A stretch of 64,000 bases of DNA from the NCBI GenBank assembly GCA_028826165.1, contig JAPDFW010000060.1:1-64000 (forward strand), written 5' to 3'. Shown in pieces: positions 45,218-56,276 of the stretch. The position numbers and the translations under genes are program-made. This stretch comes from Anaeramoeba ignava (taxonomy: Eukaryota; Metamonada; Anaeramoebidae). The first letter of the stretch is position 1, and every line of letters begins with the position of its first letter. The notes below the pieces were generated by a model. It worked only from the letters and a program-made list of their open reading frames with translations. It had not been told where the DNA came from and did not search any database.

Positions 45218-46604
45218 ATGGGTCGAATTGCTTGTTGTTTATCATTTTGGTTTGGACTTTTCTGTTTCTTTCTTCCAGGATTTATATGGTTAATAGTTGA
45301 AGTAGTTACTCTTTCAAAATTTGAAAAAACTGAATGTGAAATTATTGATAAGTATTATGTTGAACATCTTTATGATACTTATGAAGGAATGGTAAATGTT
45401 CCTCCTTCTGCAACTCCTCAATATAGATTACCTAATCCAATTAATTCAATTAATTCAATTAATTCAAATTCAAAAAATTCTTCTTCTTCTTTTTCTCCTC
45501 ATTCAATTTCTTTTCATAATCTTTTTGCTTATGATTGTTATGCTAGTCCTACAGATAATGTTGTTCCTTTTTTTGAAGTAATTCTTTTGAAAATTTCAAA
45601 ATCAAAATTCAAAATTCAAAATTTAAAATTATCCAATAGCTCAAATATACAACAAAAGATGGGAAAGAATATACTGAATATTCTTGTAATTTTGGAAAAC
45701 TTTGTAAGTTTCTAATTTATTCCCTTTTTAAAAAAAATTTTTTATTCCACTTTTTGATTTGATTTGATTTGATTTGATTTTTAATTAAATAAATAAAATA
45801 GGTTGGACTGCAAAAGGCTCAGGTTGCACAGTAAATCTTTTAAAATAATAAAATAATAAAATAATAAAATAATAAAATAATAAAATAATAAAATAATAAA
45901 ATAATTAAATAATTGATAAATTAATTAACAAGTCAGAAGTATGTGATGTTAGAATATCATCCAAAATATGTAAAAACTTTGCAAATTTAAAAACATCAAG
46001 TATTTATGATAAATATGATATTGGAACAAATGAATGTTGGTATAGTAAAGCAAATAATGATTATGCAACAATTCATTTTCCATTACCAAATTATTTATGG
46101 TCTTTATTTTTTTGGATTCCTTGTTTTATTTTTTGTCTTCCTATTTTGAGTTATTATTATCAAAAAATCAAAAAATCTTATTGTGATTCTAATTCTTCAT
46201 CTTGTTATTGCTGTTCAAAAAGATCAAATGAAGATGAAGATGATGAAGATGAAGATGAAGTTGTTATTGATATTTCTCAAATAAATAAAGAAAATCCAGA
46301 AAAAAATGAAACTAAAGTAATTGAGGAACCAATCCCAAAATTAAAAGGAGATGAAGATTTTGAAACAATGATTGAAATTTACAGAAATCAAAATAAAAAT
46401 GAAAATGAAAATCAAAATGAAAATGAAAATGAAAATTATAATTATGAACCAAAAGAAAATGATGAAATTCCAATGGAAGTTATTCAAATGCAAATGAATG
46501 AATATAATCAACAAGAACCTCAAACAAATCAACAAATTAATACTGGCCCTTTATATAATCCTTATTACCAAGATTATTCAAATCAAGAAAACAAAGATTT
46601 TTAA
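45218..46604 (+). CDS. Array copy 2: two-TM, eight-cysteine protein
   Basis: Exons 45218-45577, 45640-45703, 45802-45830 and 45933-46604; 374 residues. It starts MGRIACCLSFWFGLFCFFLP, with a Cys pair just before TM1 that could be acylated. Cysteines sit at TECEIID, AYDCYASP, YSCNFGKLC, GSGC, SEVCDVRISSKIC and NECWYSK. TM2 begins near NYLWSLFFWIPCFIFCLP. The tail has a Cys-Tyr-Cys-Cys patch (SSCYCCSKRS), an acidic run, the PKLKGDEDFETMIEIY block and GPLYNPYYQ...NKDF. Closest to copies 1 and 3 by the tail and by a shared intron 2 containing ATTCCACTTTTTGATTTG. Intron 3 is TAATAAAA repeats. The 3' flank at about 45000-45060 resembles the flank after this copy at 46615-46680. Confidence 0.72.
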
Positions 46605-46844
46605 AAGAAAAAAATTTTTGGATTTTCATTTTTTTGGAATTAATTTTTTTCGCTTTTTTTTTCTTTTTACAGTTGGATTTGATTTTTTTTTTGTTGATCA
46701 ATTTATTTTAATTTTCATTTTTTCATTTTTTCTTTTCACAAAACAAAACAAAACAAAACAAAACAAAACAAAACAAGAACAAAATTAAATTATTTTTTAT
46801 TATTGAAAAAAACAAAATAAAAACAAAATAAAATTTAAAGAAAA

Positions 46845-48829
46845 ATGGGTCGAAAAGCTTGTTGTTTTTCATTTTGGTTTGGACTTTGTATGTTTTTTCT
46901 TCCAGGATTTATATGGTTAATAGTTGATTCAGTTACTCGAGGAAAACTTGTCAAAACTGAATGTGAAATTGTTGACAAATATTATGTTGAATATACTTAT
47001 AATTCTTATGAAGGATTAATAACTGTTCCTCCTGATGCAACTCCTCAATATAGATTACCTAATCCTTTAAGTTCAAATTCAAATTCAAATTTTTCTTCTT
47101 CTTCTTCTTTTTCTCCTCATTCAATTTCTTTTCATAATCTTTTTGCTGATGATGATGATTGTTATACTGGTCCTACAGATAATGTTGTTCCTTTTTTTGA
47201 AGTAATTCTTTTCTAAATTTAAAAATTAAAATTAAAATTAAAATTAAAAATCAAAATCAAAATCAAAATCTAAATCAAAATCAAAATCAAAATCCAAAAT
47301 CAAAATCAAAATCAAAATTAAAATCAAAATCAAAATTAAAATTAAAATTAAAATTAAAATCAAAATTAAAATTAAAATCAAAAATCAAAAATCAAAAATC
47401 AAAAATCAAAATCAAAATCAAAATCAAAATTAAAATCAAAATCAAAATTAAAATTAAAATTAAAATTAAAATTAAAATTAAAATCAAAATCAAAATCAAA
47501 ATCAAAATCAAAATCAAAATTAAAATCAAAATCAAAATTAAAATCAAAAATCAAAATTAAAATTAAAATCAAAATTAAAATCAAAATTAAAATTAAAATT
47601 AAAATCAAAATCAAAATCAAAATCAAAATCAAAATCAAAAATCAAAAATCAAAATTTAAAAATTAAAAAATATCCAATAGCTCAAATATACAACAAAAGA
47701 TGGAACAGAATATGATGAATATTCTTGTAATTTTGGAAAAGTTTGTAAGTTTTTAATTTATTTCTTTTTTAAAAAAAATTTTTTTATTCCACTTTTTGAT
47801 TTGATTTGATTTGATTTGATTTGATTTTTAATTAAATAAATAAAATAGGTTGGACTGCAAAAGGATCAAGTTGCACAGTAAATCTTTTAAAATAATAAAA
47901 TAATAAAATATTAAAATAATAAAATATTAAAATATCAAAATAATAAAATAATAAAATATTAAAATATCAAAATATTAAAATAATAAAATATTAAAATATT
48001 AAAATAATAAAATATCAAAATATCAAAATATTAAAATATTAAAATAATAAAATATTAAAATATTAAAATATTAAAATAATAAAATATTAAGTCATCATCA
48101 TGTGATGTTATGGTATCAACAAAAAAATGTAAAAACTTTGCAAATTTACATACATCAAGTATTTATGATAAATATGATATTGGAAAAACCGATTGTTGGT
48201 ATAGTAAAGCATATAATGATTATGCAACAATTCATTATCCAATGCCAAGCATTTTATGGTCTTTATTTTTTTGGATTCCTCTTGTTTTTGTTTGTCTTCC
48301 TTGCTTGATTTATGTTCGTAAAAATTATGAATGTTGCGAATCCAAATGCCAATGCAAATGCAAAAAATCACCAAAAACTAATATATATCAAGGAAATCTT
48401 TTCCGAAATCAAAATAACCAACAAAATCAATTAAATCAAGGTTTGCTTAATCAAGAACCAAATCATCAATTAAATGAAACTCAAGTATTTGAAGAACCAC
48501 CTTCAAAATTAACAACAAATGAAAATTTAGAAGCAGTCATTGATCTTTATGAAAATCCAAACCAAATTCAAAACCAAATTCAAAATCAAATTCAAAAGGA
48601 TGATACAATCCCAATCGAAGTTATTCAAATGCAAATGAAAGAATTTAATATAAATTATAATCCACCAAATAGTCAAAATCACAACCAAAATTATAATCAA
48701 AATTACAATCAATCTTATAATCAATATGTTAATCAACAAGAACCTCAAACAAATGAACAAATGAATACTGGTCCTTTATATAATCCTTATTATCAAAATG
48801 ATCTAAATCAAGAAAACAAAGATTTTTAA
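46845..48829 (+). CDS. Array copy 3: two-TM, eight-cysteine protein
   Basis: Exons 46845-47201, 47681-47744, 47849-47877 and 48092-48829; 395 residues. It starts MGRKACCFSFWFGLCMFFLP. Cysteines: TECEIVD, DDCYTGP, YSCNFGKVC, GSSC, SSSCDVMVSTKKC and TDCWYSK, all in register. TM2 is SILWSLFFWIPLVFVCLPCL. The tail differs from copies 1-2: a Cys-rich juxtamembrane patch (ECCESKCQCKCKK), no acidic run, a degenerate PSKLTTNENLEAVIDLY block and a Tyr-Asn-Gln stretch before QEPQTNEQ, GPLYNPYYQ and NKDF. Introns 1 (479 bp, AAAATC/AAAATT) and 3 (214 bp, TAAAATAT) are repeat arrays of different types; intron 2 is shared with copies 1-2. Confidence 0.72.
47202..47680 (+). repeat. Copy 3 intron 1: AAAATC/AAAATT array
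   Basis: A 479-bp intron of mixed hexamers. In copies 1, 2 and 5 the matching intron is only 61-65 bp, so the array is an expansion in this copy. Confidence 0.88.
47878..48091 (+). repeat. Copy 3 intron 3: AAAATATTAAAATAAT repeats
   Basis: About 210 bp of 8-bp units ATTAAAAT, AATAAAAT and ATCAAAAT. Intron 3 of copy 2 uses the same kind of unit in a shorter run. Confidence 0.85.
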
Positions 48830-48903
48830 AGAAAATCAACAAAAACAAACAATTCTTTTTTTATTCTCTCTCTTTTTTTTTTTTCATTTTTTTCTTTTCA
48901 AAA

Positions 48904-50661
48904 ATGAATGATTGTTTATTTTTTGGTAAAAATGAAAATCCAAAACTTATCAAAAATAAACCAGAAAGAATTATAAAAAAACCAATTCAATTTAAATTTG
49001 AAAATGAAAATGAAAATGAAAAACAAATTAAACAAATTTCATCATCAAATTATTCAACAATTTTCCTTTTTAAAAATGGAAAAGCAATAGAATATTTACA
49101 TGAAAATGATTCAAATAAAAATCCTTCAAAAATCCAAATTGAAGAAAATATTCAAAAAGTAACTGTTGGGTATCAAAATGAAGCTATTTTAACAATAGAA
49201 GGAAATGTATTTGCCAAAGGAAGTGATATTATTAATCCAAAAAATCGAAATGAATTTATCAATATTTCATCACTAATTGAAGATACAAATGATAGAATAA
49301 TTGAAGATGTTGTTTCTGGAGAGCATTCAATTTACTTATTAACTTCAAATCAAAATGTTTATGGAATTGGTTCAAATAGATATTGTCAACTTGGTTTTGA
49401 TCCTGAAACATTTAAAGAAGCAGAAAAACCAATTTTAATGATGAAAAATGTTTCTAAAATATTTTCAGGAGCTTGTTCAGCTTCTGTTTTTCTTTTAAAT
49501 CCAAATCGAGAATTATTTGTATGCGGATATAATCAATATAGTCAAAAAAGATTAGGAGAATTGATAAAAGAAAACAAAAAAATAACCAAAATCCAAAATA
49601 TTCCAAAAGGCAAAATAATTGATATTCAATGTGGAAGTATTCATTCATTAATGTTGATTGAAAATGAAAATGAAAATCCAAAAAGAAAACTTTATTCATT
49701 CCAAGGATATAATTTCATACCAAATAATAAAGCTGAACATAATTTTCAATTTACTGAAATCAAATCGTCTTTATTTGAAAATGATGATGATGATATTCTT
49801 GATTTTTCTTGTGAATATGCTAGTAATTTGATTTTAACTCAAAAAGGGAAATTGATTGTATTTGGATGGAATGAATATGGTCAATTAGGAACTGGAGATA
49901 CAAAAAATCAACCAATTCCAATTCAAATTGAACTTCCTGAATTAAGATTTAATGAAGATATTTCCAATTATCATATTCTTTGTGGAGTTAATAGATCATT
50001 TCTTTATTATTCTTCTCTTTCTTTTTCCAATCTTGAAGAAGATTTGATAAAATTATTTAGAAGAAAAGAATTTTGTGATATTTCATTTAAAACAGAAAAT
50101 GGAGAAATAATTGAAGCTCATAAATTAATATTGAAATATAGATTAAATCAAAATCAAAATGAAATTGAAAAACTTCAAGAAATTATTTCAAATAAATCAA
50201 TTAAAGAATCAAATCAAATATTTGAAATGATTTATTCAAATAATTCCAAAATAAATCCAATATTATATTCTGAAATTAAAGAAATTATAAATTTAAATGA
50301 AAAAATTGAAGAAACAATGGAAAGAATTTATTTAAATGAAAATGAAAAAGATTTTATAATTGAAAGAAAAGAAAAACAATATAAATTTCCTAAATTAATA
50401 TTAATAATGAGAAGTGAATTATATCGAGGAATGTTTTTATCTGTTACAAATGATACTTCAAATAAAGTTACAGATTATAGTGAATTAAGTAATAAATCAT
50501 TTCAAATATTTGAATATTGGATTTATTCAAATAAAATTAAAGAAGAAATTGAAATTACACAAGAAATTATTGATGAAATTGAAACTGGAATTGATTATTT
50601 TCAATTAAATCAAACAAATCCAAATTTATTTGATTTATTAATTAAAAAATTTAATAATTAA
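48904..50661 (+). CDS. RCC1-repeat protein with C-terminal BTB/POZ region
   Basis: An intronless 585-residue frame. RCC1-type blades are recognisable by VVSGEHSIYLLTSNQNVYGI, GSNRYCQLGFD, IFSGACSASVFLL, FVCGYNQYSQKRLG, IQCGSIHSLMLI, LIVFGWNEYGQLGTGD and CGVNRSFLYYS (about residues 135-370). After residue 378 comes a BTB start, DLIKLFRRKEFCDISFKTEN then IIEAHKLIL, followed by a second BTB-like stretch (EKDFIIERKEKQYKFPKLIL...SELYRGMF). RCC1-BTB proteins often serve as substrate adaptors for cullin-3 ligases or as small-GTPase regulators; neither is shown here. It sits between copies 3 and 4 of the membrane-protein array, starting 75 bp after the stop of copy 3, and is unrelated to the array in sequence and exon structure. 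Confidence 0.82.
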   Translation: MNDCLFFGKNENPKLIKNKPERIIKKPIQFKFENENENEKQIKQISSSNYSTIFLFKNGKAIEYLHENDSNKNPSKIQIEENIQKVTVGYQNEAILTIEGNVFAKGSDIINPKNRNEFINISSLIEDTNDRIIEDVVSGEHSIYLLTSNQNVYGIGSNRYCQLGFDPETFKEAEKPILMMKNVSKIFSGACSASVFLLNPNRELFVCGYNQYSQKRLGELIKENKKITKIQNIPKGKIIDIQCGSIHSLMLIENENENPKRKLYSFQGYNFIPNNKAEHNFQFTEIKSSLFENDDDDILDFSCEYASNLILTQKGKLIVFGWNEYGQLGTGDTKNQPIPIQIELPELRFNEDISNYHILCGVNRSFLYYSSLSFSNLEEDLIKLFRRKEFCDISFKTENGEIIEAHKLILKYRLNQNQNEIEKLQEIISNKSIKESNQIFEMIYSNNSKINPILYSEIKEIINLNEKIEETMERIYLNENEKDFIIERKEKQYKFPKLILIMRSELYRGMFLSVTNDTSNKVTDYSELSNKSFQIFEYWIYSNKIKEEIEITQEIIDEIETGIDYFQLNQTNPNLFDLLIKKFNN

Positions 50662-51330
50662 AATTAAAATTAAAATTAAAATTAAAATTAAAATTAAAAT
50701 TAAAATTAAAATTAAAATTAAAATTAAAATCAAAATCAAAATTCAAATCAAAATTAAAATTAAAATTAAAATCAAAATTAAAATTAAAATTAAAATTAAA
50801 ATTAAAATTAAAATTAAAATCAAAATTAAAATTAAAATTTAAATCAAAATTAAAATTAAAATTAAAATCAAAATTAAAATCAAAATAAATCAAAATTAAA
50901 ATCAAAATCAAAATCAAAATCAAAATTAAAATCAAAATAAATCAAAATTAAAATCAAAATAAATCAAAATTAAAATTAAAATCAAAATCAAAATCAAAAA
51001 TTAAAATTTAAATCAAAATCAAAATAAATCAAAATTAAAATCAAAATCAAAATCAAAATCAAAATTAAAATCAAAATCAAAATTAAAATCAAAATTAAAA
51101 TTAAAATTAAAATTAAAATTAAAATTAAAATTAAAATTAAAATTAAAATTAAAAATCAAAATTAAAATTAAAATTAAAATTAAAATTCAAATCAAAATCA
51201 AAATCAAAATTAAAATTAAAATTAAAATTAAAATTAAAATTAAAATCAAAATCAAAATTAAAATCAAAACTAAAATTAAAATCAAAATCAAAATCAAATT
51301 CAAAATTAAAATTAAAATTAAAATCAAAAT
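50662..51330 (+). repeat. AAAATT/AAAATC array after the RCC1-BTB gene
   Basis: About 670 bp of hexamers begin at the stop codon and occupy most of the spacer to copy 4. Reverse-strand Phe-Asn frames are shadows. Confidence 0.9.
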
Positions 51331-51463
51331 TCTTTCTTTTATTCTTTTTTTTTTTCACAAATTCGAGAAATTAAAAATAAAAATAAAAAATTCATTTTTT
51401 TTTAAATTCAAAAGAAGAATTGAATTGTTTAAATTTTATCTTTAAAAACAAATCAAAAAAAAA

Positions 51464-52983
51464 ATGGTAGGATATTCATGTTGTTGGATATCATGTGGAG
51501 TTGGATTTTGTTGCTTTTTTCTGCCAGGATTTATATGGTTAATGGTAGAAGTAGTAACTCGTTCAAAATTTGTTAAAACACAATGTGAAATAACAGATAA
51601 ATATTATGTTGAATATCTTTATGATATGGATGAAGGAAAACCAACTGTTCCTCCTTCTACAACTCCTCAATATAGATTGACTAATCCTATTAATTCAAAT
51701 TATCCAAAAAATGCAACTTCTTTGCAAAAGCAACATATTTCTTCTTTTTCTCCTCATTCTGTTTCTTTAGAAAATCTTTTTGGTGCTTCTAAATGCTATT
51801 CTTCTCCAACTGACAATGTTGTTCCTTTTTTTCTTGTAAACAAAATATTTTCCTAATTTAATTTTAATTTTAATTTTAAATTTAAATTTTAATTTTAATT
51901 TTAATTTTAATTTTAATTTTTAAAAATAGTTGAAATATTATACAGATGATGGAAAAGAATATAATGAATATGCTTGTAATTTTGGAAGAGTTTGTAAGTT
52001 TTCATTCTAATAAAAATCTAATTTAAATCAATATCTTAATATTTAAAAAATGTTACTATTTAGGTTGGAGAGAAAAAGGAATAAGTTGTACAGTATGTTT
52101 TATTATTTTAATAATTTAATAATTTAATAATTTAATATTTTAATATTTTGATATTTTAATATTTTAATATTTTGGATATTTTGGATATTTTGGATAATTT
52201 GGATAATTTAATATTTTAATATTTTAATATTCACAAAAAAAAAAGAATACAAATTGTGATATAAGAATAACATCAAAAGAATGTAAAAATTGGGCAAATT
52301 TAGAAACATCCGATATTTATGAAAAATATCAAATTGGATCAACTAATTGTTGGTATAGCAAAAAATACAATGAATATGCAAGTTGTAGATTTCCATTACC
52401 CAATTTTTTATGGTCATTATTCTTTTGGATTCCACTTTTTTTTACTTGGTTACCAGGAATATGCTATATTTTATATGCTTTTTTCAAGCCAAGCAGAAAC
52501 AACGGTTCTGGATGTTGTAAAAGAAAAAGATTTCGAACTCTAGATTTAGGAGGAATTAATCCAATTGGAGCTACACATCAATTTGAAATCAGTGGACCAA
52601 CTCAAGTCACTCATAACATGTCAGTTCCAGAAACAGTTGGGAAATTAAATGAAAAAACAGATGAAATTGAATTATTTGATGAAACACCTCCAAAATTAAC
52701 AGGAAATGAAGATTTTGAGACAATGGTTCAACTTTATCGAAATCAAACAGGAAATCAAATTCAAAACCAAAATCAAAATCAAATTGAAGGAAATGATTTT
52801 ATTACTTATAATTATGAACCAAAAGGAAATGATGAAATTCCAATGGGATTTATTCAAACTCAAATCAATGAATATAATTCACCTTATAATCAACAAGAAC
52901 CTCAAACAAATGAACAGATTAATATTGGTCCTTTATATAATCCTTATTATCAAGATCCAAATCAAGGAAACAAAGAATTTTAA
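51464..52983 (+). CDS. Array copy 4: two-TM, eight-cysteine protein
   Basis: Exons 51464-51835, 51930-51993, 52064-52092 and 52246-52983; 400 residues. It starts MVGYSCCWISCGVGFCCFFL; the region before and in TM1 is unusually Cys-rich. Exon 1 ends in VPFFL rather than VPFFQ/E. Cysteines: TQCEITD, SKCYSSP, YACNFGRVC, GISC, TNCDIRITSKEC and TNCWYSK, plus an extra Cys in YASCRFP. TM2 is FLWSLFFWIPLFFTWLPGI. The tail contains ISGPTQVTHNMSVPE, also found in copies 7-8, then PPKLTGNEDFETMVQLY, DEIPMGFIQTQ, GPLYNPYYQ and NKEF. Intron 1 (about 94 bp) is AATTTT on the sense strand, the opposite polarity from most introns. This copy links the first group to the later ones. Confidence 0.72.
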
Positions 52984-53153
52984 ATAATTTAAAAAAAAGC
53001 AAAAAAGAAAAGGAGAAAATTCATTTTTATATTTTATTTTCTCAATTTATTTATCATTTTTTTTCTTTCTCAAAAACAAAAAACAAAAAACAAAAAAAAC
53101 ATTTGCCATCTCCTTTTCTTTTAATTAATAATTAATAAATCTTAAAAAATAAA

Positions 53154-56028
53154 ATGGTTTCACAAAAATGTTGTAGAATTTCATTTTGTATTGCTTTTTG
53201 TTGTTTTTTTCTACCAGGATTTATTTGGTTAATGGTAGATCAAATTACTCGTTCAAAACTTGTTAAAACACAATGCCAAATAACAGATAAATATTATGTT
53301 GAATATCTTTATGATGCTTATAATGGAAGACCAAGTGTTCCTCCTTCTGCAACTCCACAATACAGATTACCTAATCCTATTAATCCAAATTCAAATTCTT
53401 CTTCTTTTTCTCCTTATTCAATTTCTTTACATAATCTTTTTGGTGATGATGGTGATGATTGTTATACTTCTCCAACAATAAATATTGTTTCTTTTTTTCT
53501 TGTAAACAAAAAATTAATTTCAAATTCAATTCAAATTAAATTTAAATTTAAAAATAAAAAATAAAGTTGGATTACACAACAAAAGATGGAAAAGGTTATA
53601 GTGAATATTCTTGTAATTTTGGAAAAGTTTGTAAGTATTAATTTCAATTTTTATTTAATAATTCAATTTATTTTCTTTTTATTAAAAATAATTTTATTTT
53701 AAATCAATAATTAGGTTGGACAGAAACAGGAACAGGTTGTAAAGTAAATTCCCAAAAATTTAATCTAAATCAAATCAAAACAAATTAAATCAAATCAAAT
53801 CAAATCAAATCAAATTAAATCAAATTAAATCAAATCAAATCAAAATCAAATCAAATCAAATTAAATCAAATCAAATTAAATCAAATCAAATTAAATCAAA
53901 TTAAATCAAATCAAATTAAATTAAATTAAATTCAAATCAAATCAAATCAAATCAAATCAAATCAAATTAAATCAAATCAAATCAAATCAAATCAAATCAA
54001 ATCGAATTAAATTAAATCAAATCAAATCAAATCAAATTAAATTAAATTAAATCAAATCAAATCAAATCAAATCAAATCAAATCAAATTAAATTAAATTAA
54101 ATCAAATCAAATCAAATTAAATTAAATTAAATCAAATCAAAATCAAATTAAATTAAATTAAATTAAATCAAATCAAATCAAATCAAATCAAATCAAATCA
54201 AATCAAATCAAATCAAATCAAATCAAATCAAATCAAATCAAATTAAATTAAAATCAAATCAAATCAAATCAAATCAAATCAAATCAAATTAAATCAAATC
54301 AAATCAAATCAAATCAAATCAAATCAAATTAAATTAAATTAAATCAAATCAAATCAAATCAAATCAAATTCAAATCAAATTAAATTAAATTAAATTAAAT
54401 TCAAATCAAATCAAATCAAATCAAATTAAATTCAAATCAAATCAAATCAAATTAAATCAAATCAAATCAAATTAAATCAAATCAAATCAAATTAAATCAA
54501 ATCAAATCAAATTAAATCAAATAAAATCAAATTCAAATCAAATCAAATCAATTCAAATCAAATCAAATAAAATTAAATTAAATTGAATTAAATCAAATTA
54601 AATCAAATCAAATCAAATTAAATCAAATTAAATCAAATCAAATCAAATTAAATTAAATCAAATCAAATCAAATTAAATCAAATTAAATCAAATTAAATCA
54701 AATTAAATCAAATTAAATCAAATTAAATCAAATTAAATCAAATCAAATCAAATCAAATTCAAATCAAATTAAATTAAATCAAATTAAATCAAATTAAATT
54801 AAATCAAATCAAATCAAATCAAATTAAATCAAATTAAATCAAATTAAATCAAATTAAATCAAATTAAATCAAATTAAATCAAATCAAATCAAATCAAATC
54901 AAATCAAATTAAATTAAATTAAATCAAATTAAATTAAATTAAATCAAATCAAATTAAATTAAATCAAATCAAATTAAATCAAATCAATTCAAATCAAATC
55001 AAATCAAATCAAATTAAATCAAATCAAATTAAATTCAAATTAAATCAAATCAAATTAAATTAAATCAAATCAAATCAAATTAAATCAAAATCAAATCAAA
55101 TCAAATCAAATCAAATCAAATCAAATCAAATTAAATTAAATCAAATCAAATCAAATTAAATTAAATTAAATTAAATTAAATTAAATTAAATCAAATTAAA
55201 TCAAATTAAATCAAATCAAATTAAATTAAATTAATTCAAATCAAATCAAATCAAATTAAATTAAATTAATTCAAATCAAATCAAATTCAATTCAATTCAA
55301 TTCAATTCAATTCAATTCAATTAAATCAAATTAAATTCAATTCAATTCAAATCAAATTAAAATAGTCAACTTCATGTGATATGAGAATATCAACCAGAGA
55401 ATGTAAAAATTTTGCAAATTTAAAAACATCAAGTATTTATGAAAAATATGATGTTGGAACAGCTGATTGTTGGTATAGTAAAGCATATAATGAATATGCA
55501 ACAATTCATTTCCCACATCCAAGTTATTTATGGTCATTATTTTTTTGGGTTCCTTGTTTCTTTTTCTGTCTTCCAGTTTTGAGTTACAAATGTAAAAAAA
55601 GGAAAAATAAGAAAATAAATTACCATTTTAGAACAAATCCAAATCCAAATCCAAATCCAATTCAAAATCAAATTCAAAATCAAGAAAATTTTGGAAATGA
55701 AACACAAGTAATGGAAGAACCACCTCCAAAATTAAAACCAAATGATAATTTTCAAACAAAAGATGAAATTTATCAAAATCAATATCAAAACCAATATCAA
55801 AATCAATATCAAAATCAAATTGAAGGAAATGATTATAATTATAATTATGAACCAACTGGAAATGATGAAATTCCAATGGAAGTTATTCAAATGCAAATCA
55901 ATGAATATAATTCACCTTATAATCAATATGTTAATCAACAAGAACCTCAAACAAATGATCAAATGAATACTGGTCCTTTATATAATCCTTATAATCAAGA
56001 TGAAAATCAAGGAAACAAAGAATTTTAA
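53154..56028 (+). CDS. Array copy 5: two-TM, eight-cysteine protein with 1.6-kb intron
   Basis: Exons 53154-53501, 53567-53630, 53715-53743 and 55366-56028; 367 residues. It starts MVSQKCCRISFCIAFCCFFL. Exon 1 and about 80 bp of upstream sequence closely match copy 7. Cysteines: TQCQITD (Gln replaces the usual Glu), DDCYTSP, YSCNFGKVC, GTGC, TSCDMRISTREC and ADCWYSK. TM2 is YLWSLFFWVPCFFFCLPVL. The tail is short, with an Asn-Pro run, PPKLKPNDNFQTKDEIY, DEIPMEVIQMQ, NSPYNQYVNQQEPQTNDQ, GPLYNPYNQ and NKEF. Intron 3 (1622 bp) is the largest in the array. Confidence 0.72.
53744..55365 (+). repeat. Copy 5 intron 3: AAATC/AAATT pentanucleotide array
   Basis: About 1.6 kb of 5-bp units AAATC and AAATT in mixed order, with a few 6-bp slips, ends in a short TTCAA run and AAAATAG. 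The matching intron of copy 7 (about 85 bp) has the same unit in only a handful of copies. Confidence 0.92.
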
Positions 56029-56276
56029 ATAATTTAAAAAGAAAACAAACAAAAACAAAAAAAGGAAAAATTTGCTTTTTCAATTTTCCATTTTAAATTT
56101 ATTTTCAAATTATTTTCCAATTCCAATTTATTTTTAATTTTGAAAAAAAAAAAGAATAAAAAAAAGAAGAAAATCAACAAAAAAATAATTTTTTTTGATC
56201 AAATTTTCATTTCATTTTTTTATTTTATTTTTATTTTTATTCTTTTTTTATTTTATTCAAAAAAACACAAAAGAAA

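Noticed and set aside
53744-55365. CRISPR-like or telomeric repeat interpretation of AAATC/AAATT arrays
   Set aside because: There are no spacers or palindromic direct repeats, and the array is internal to an intron flanked by conserved exons.
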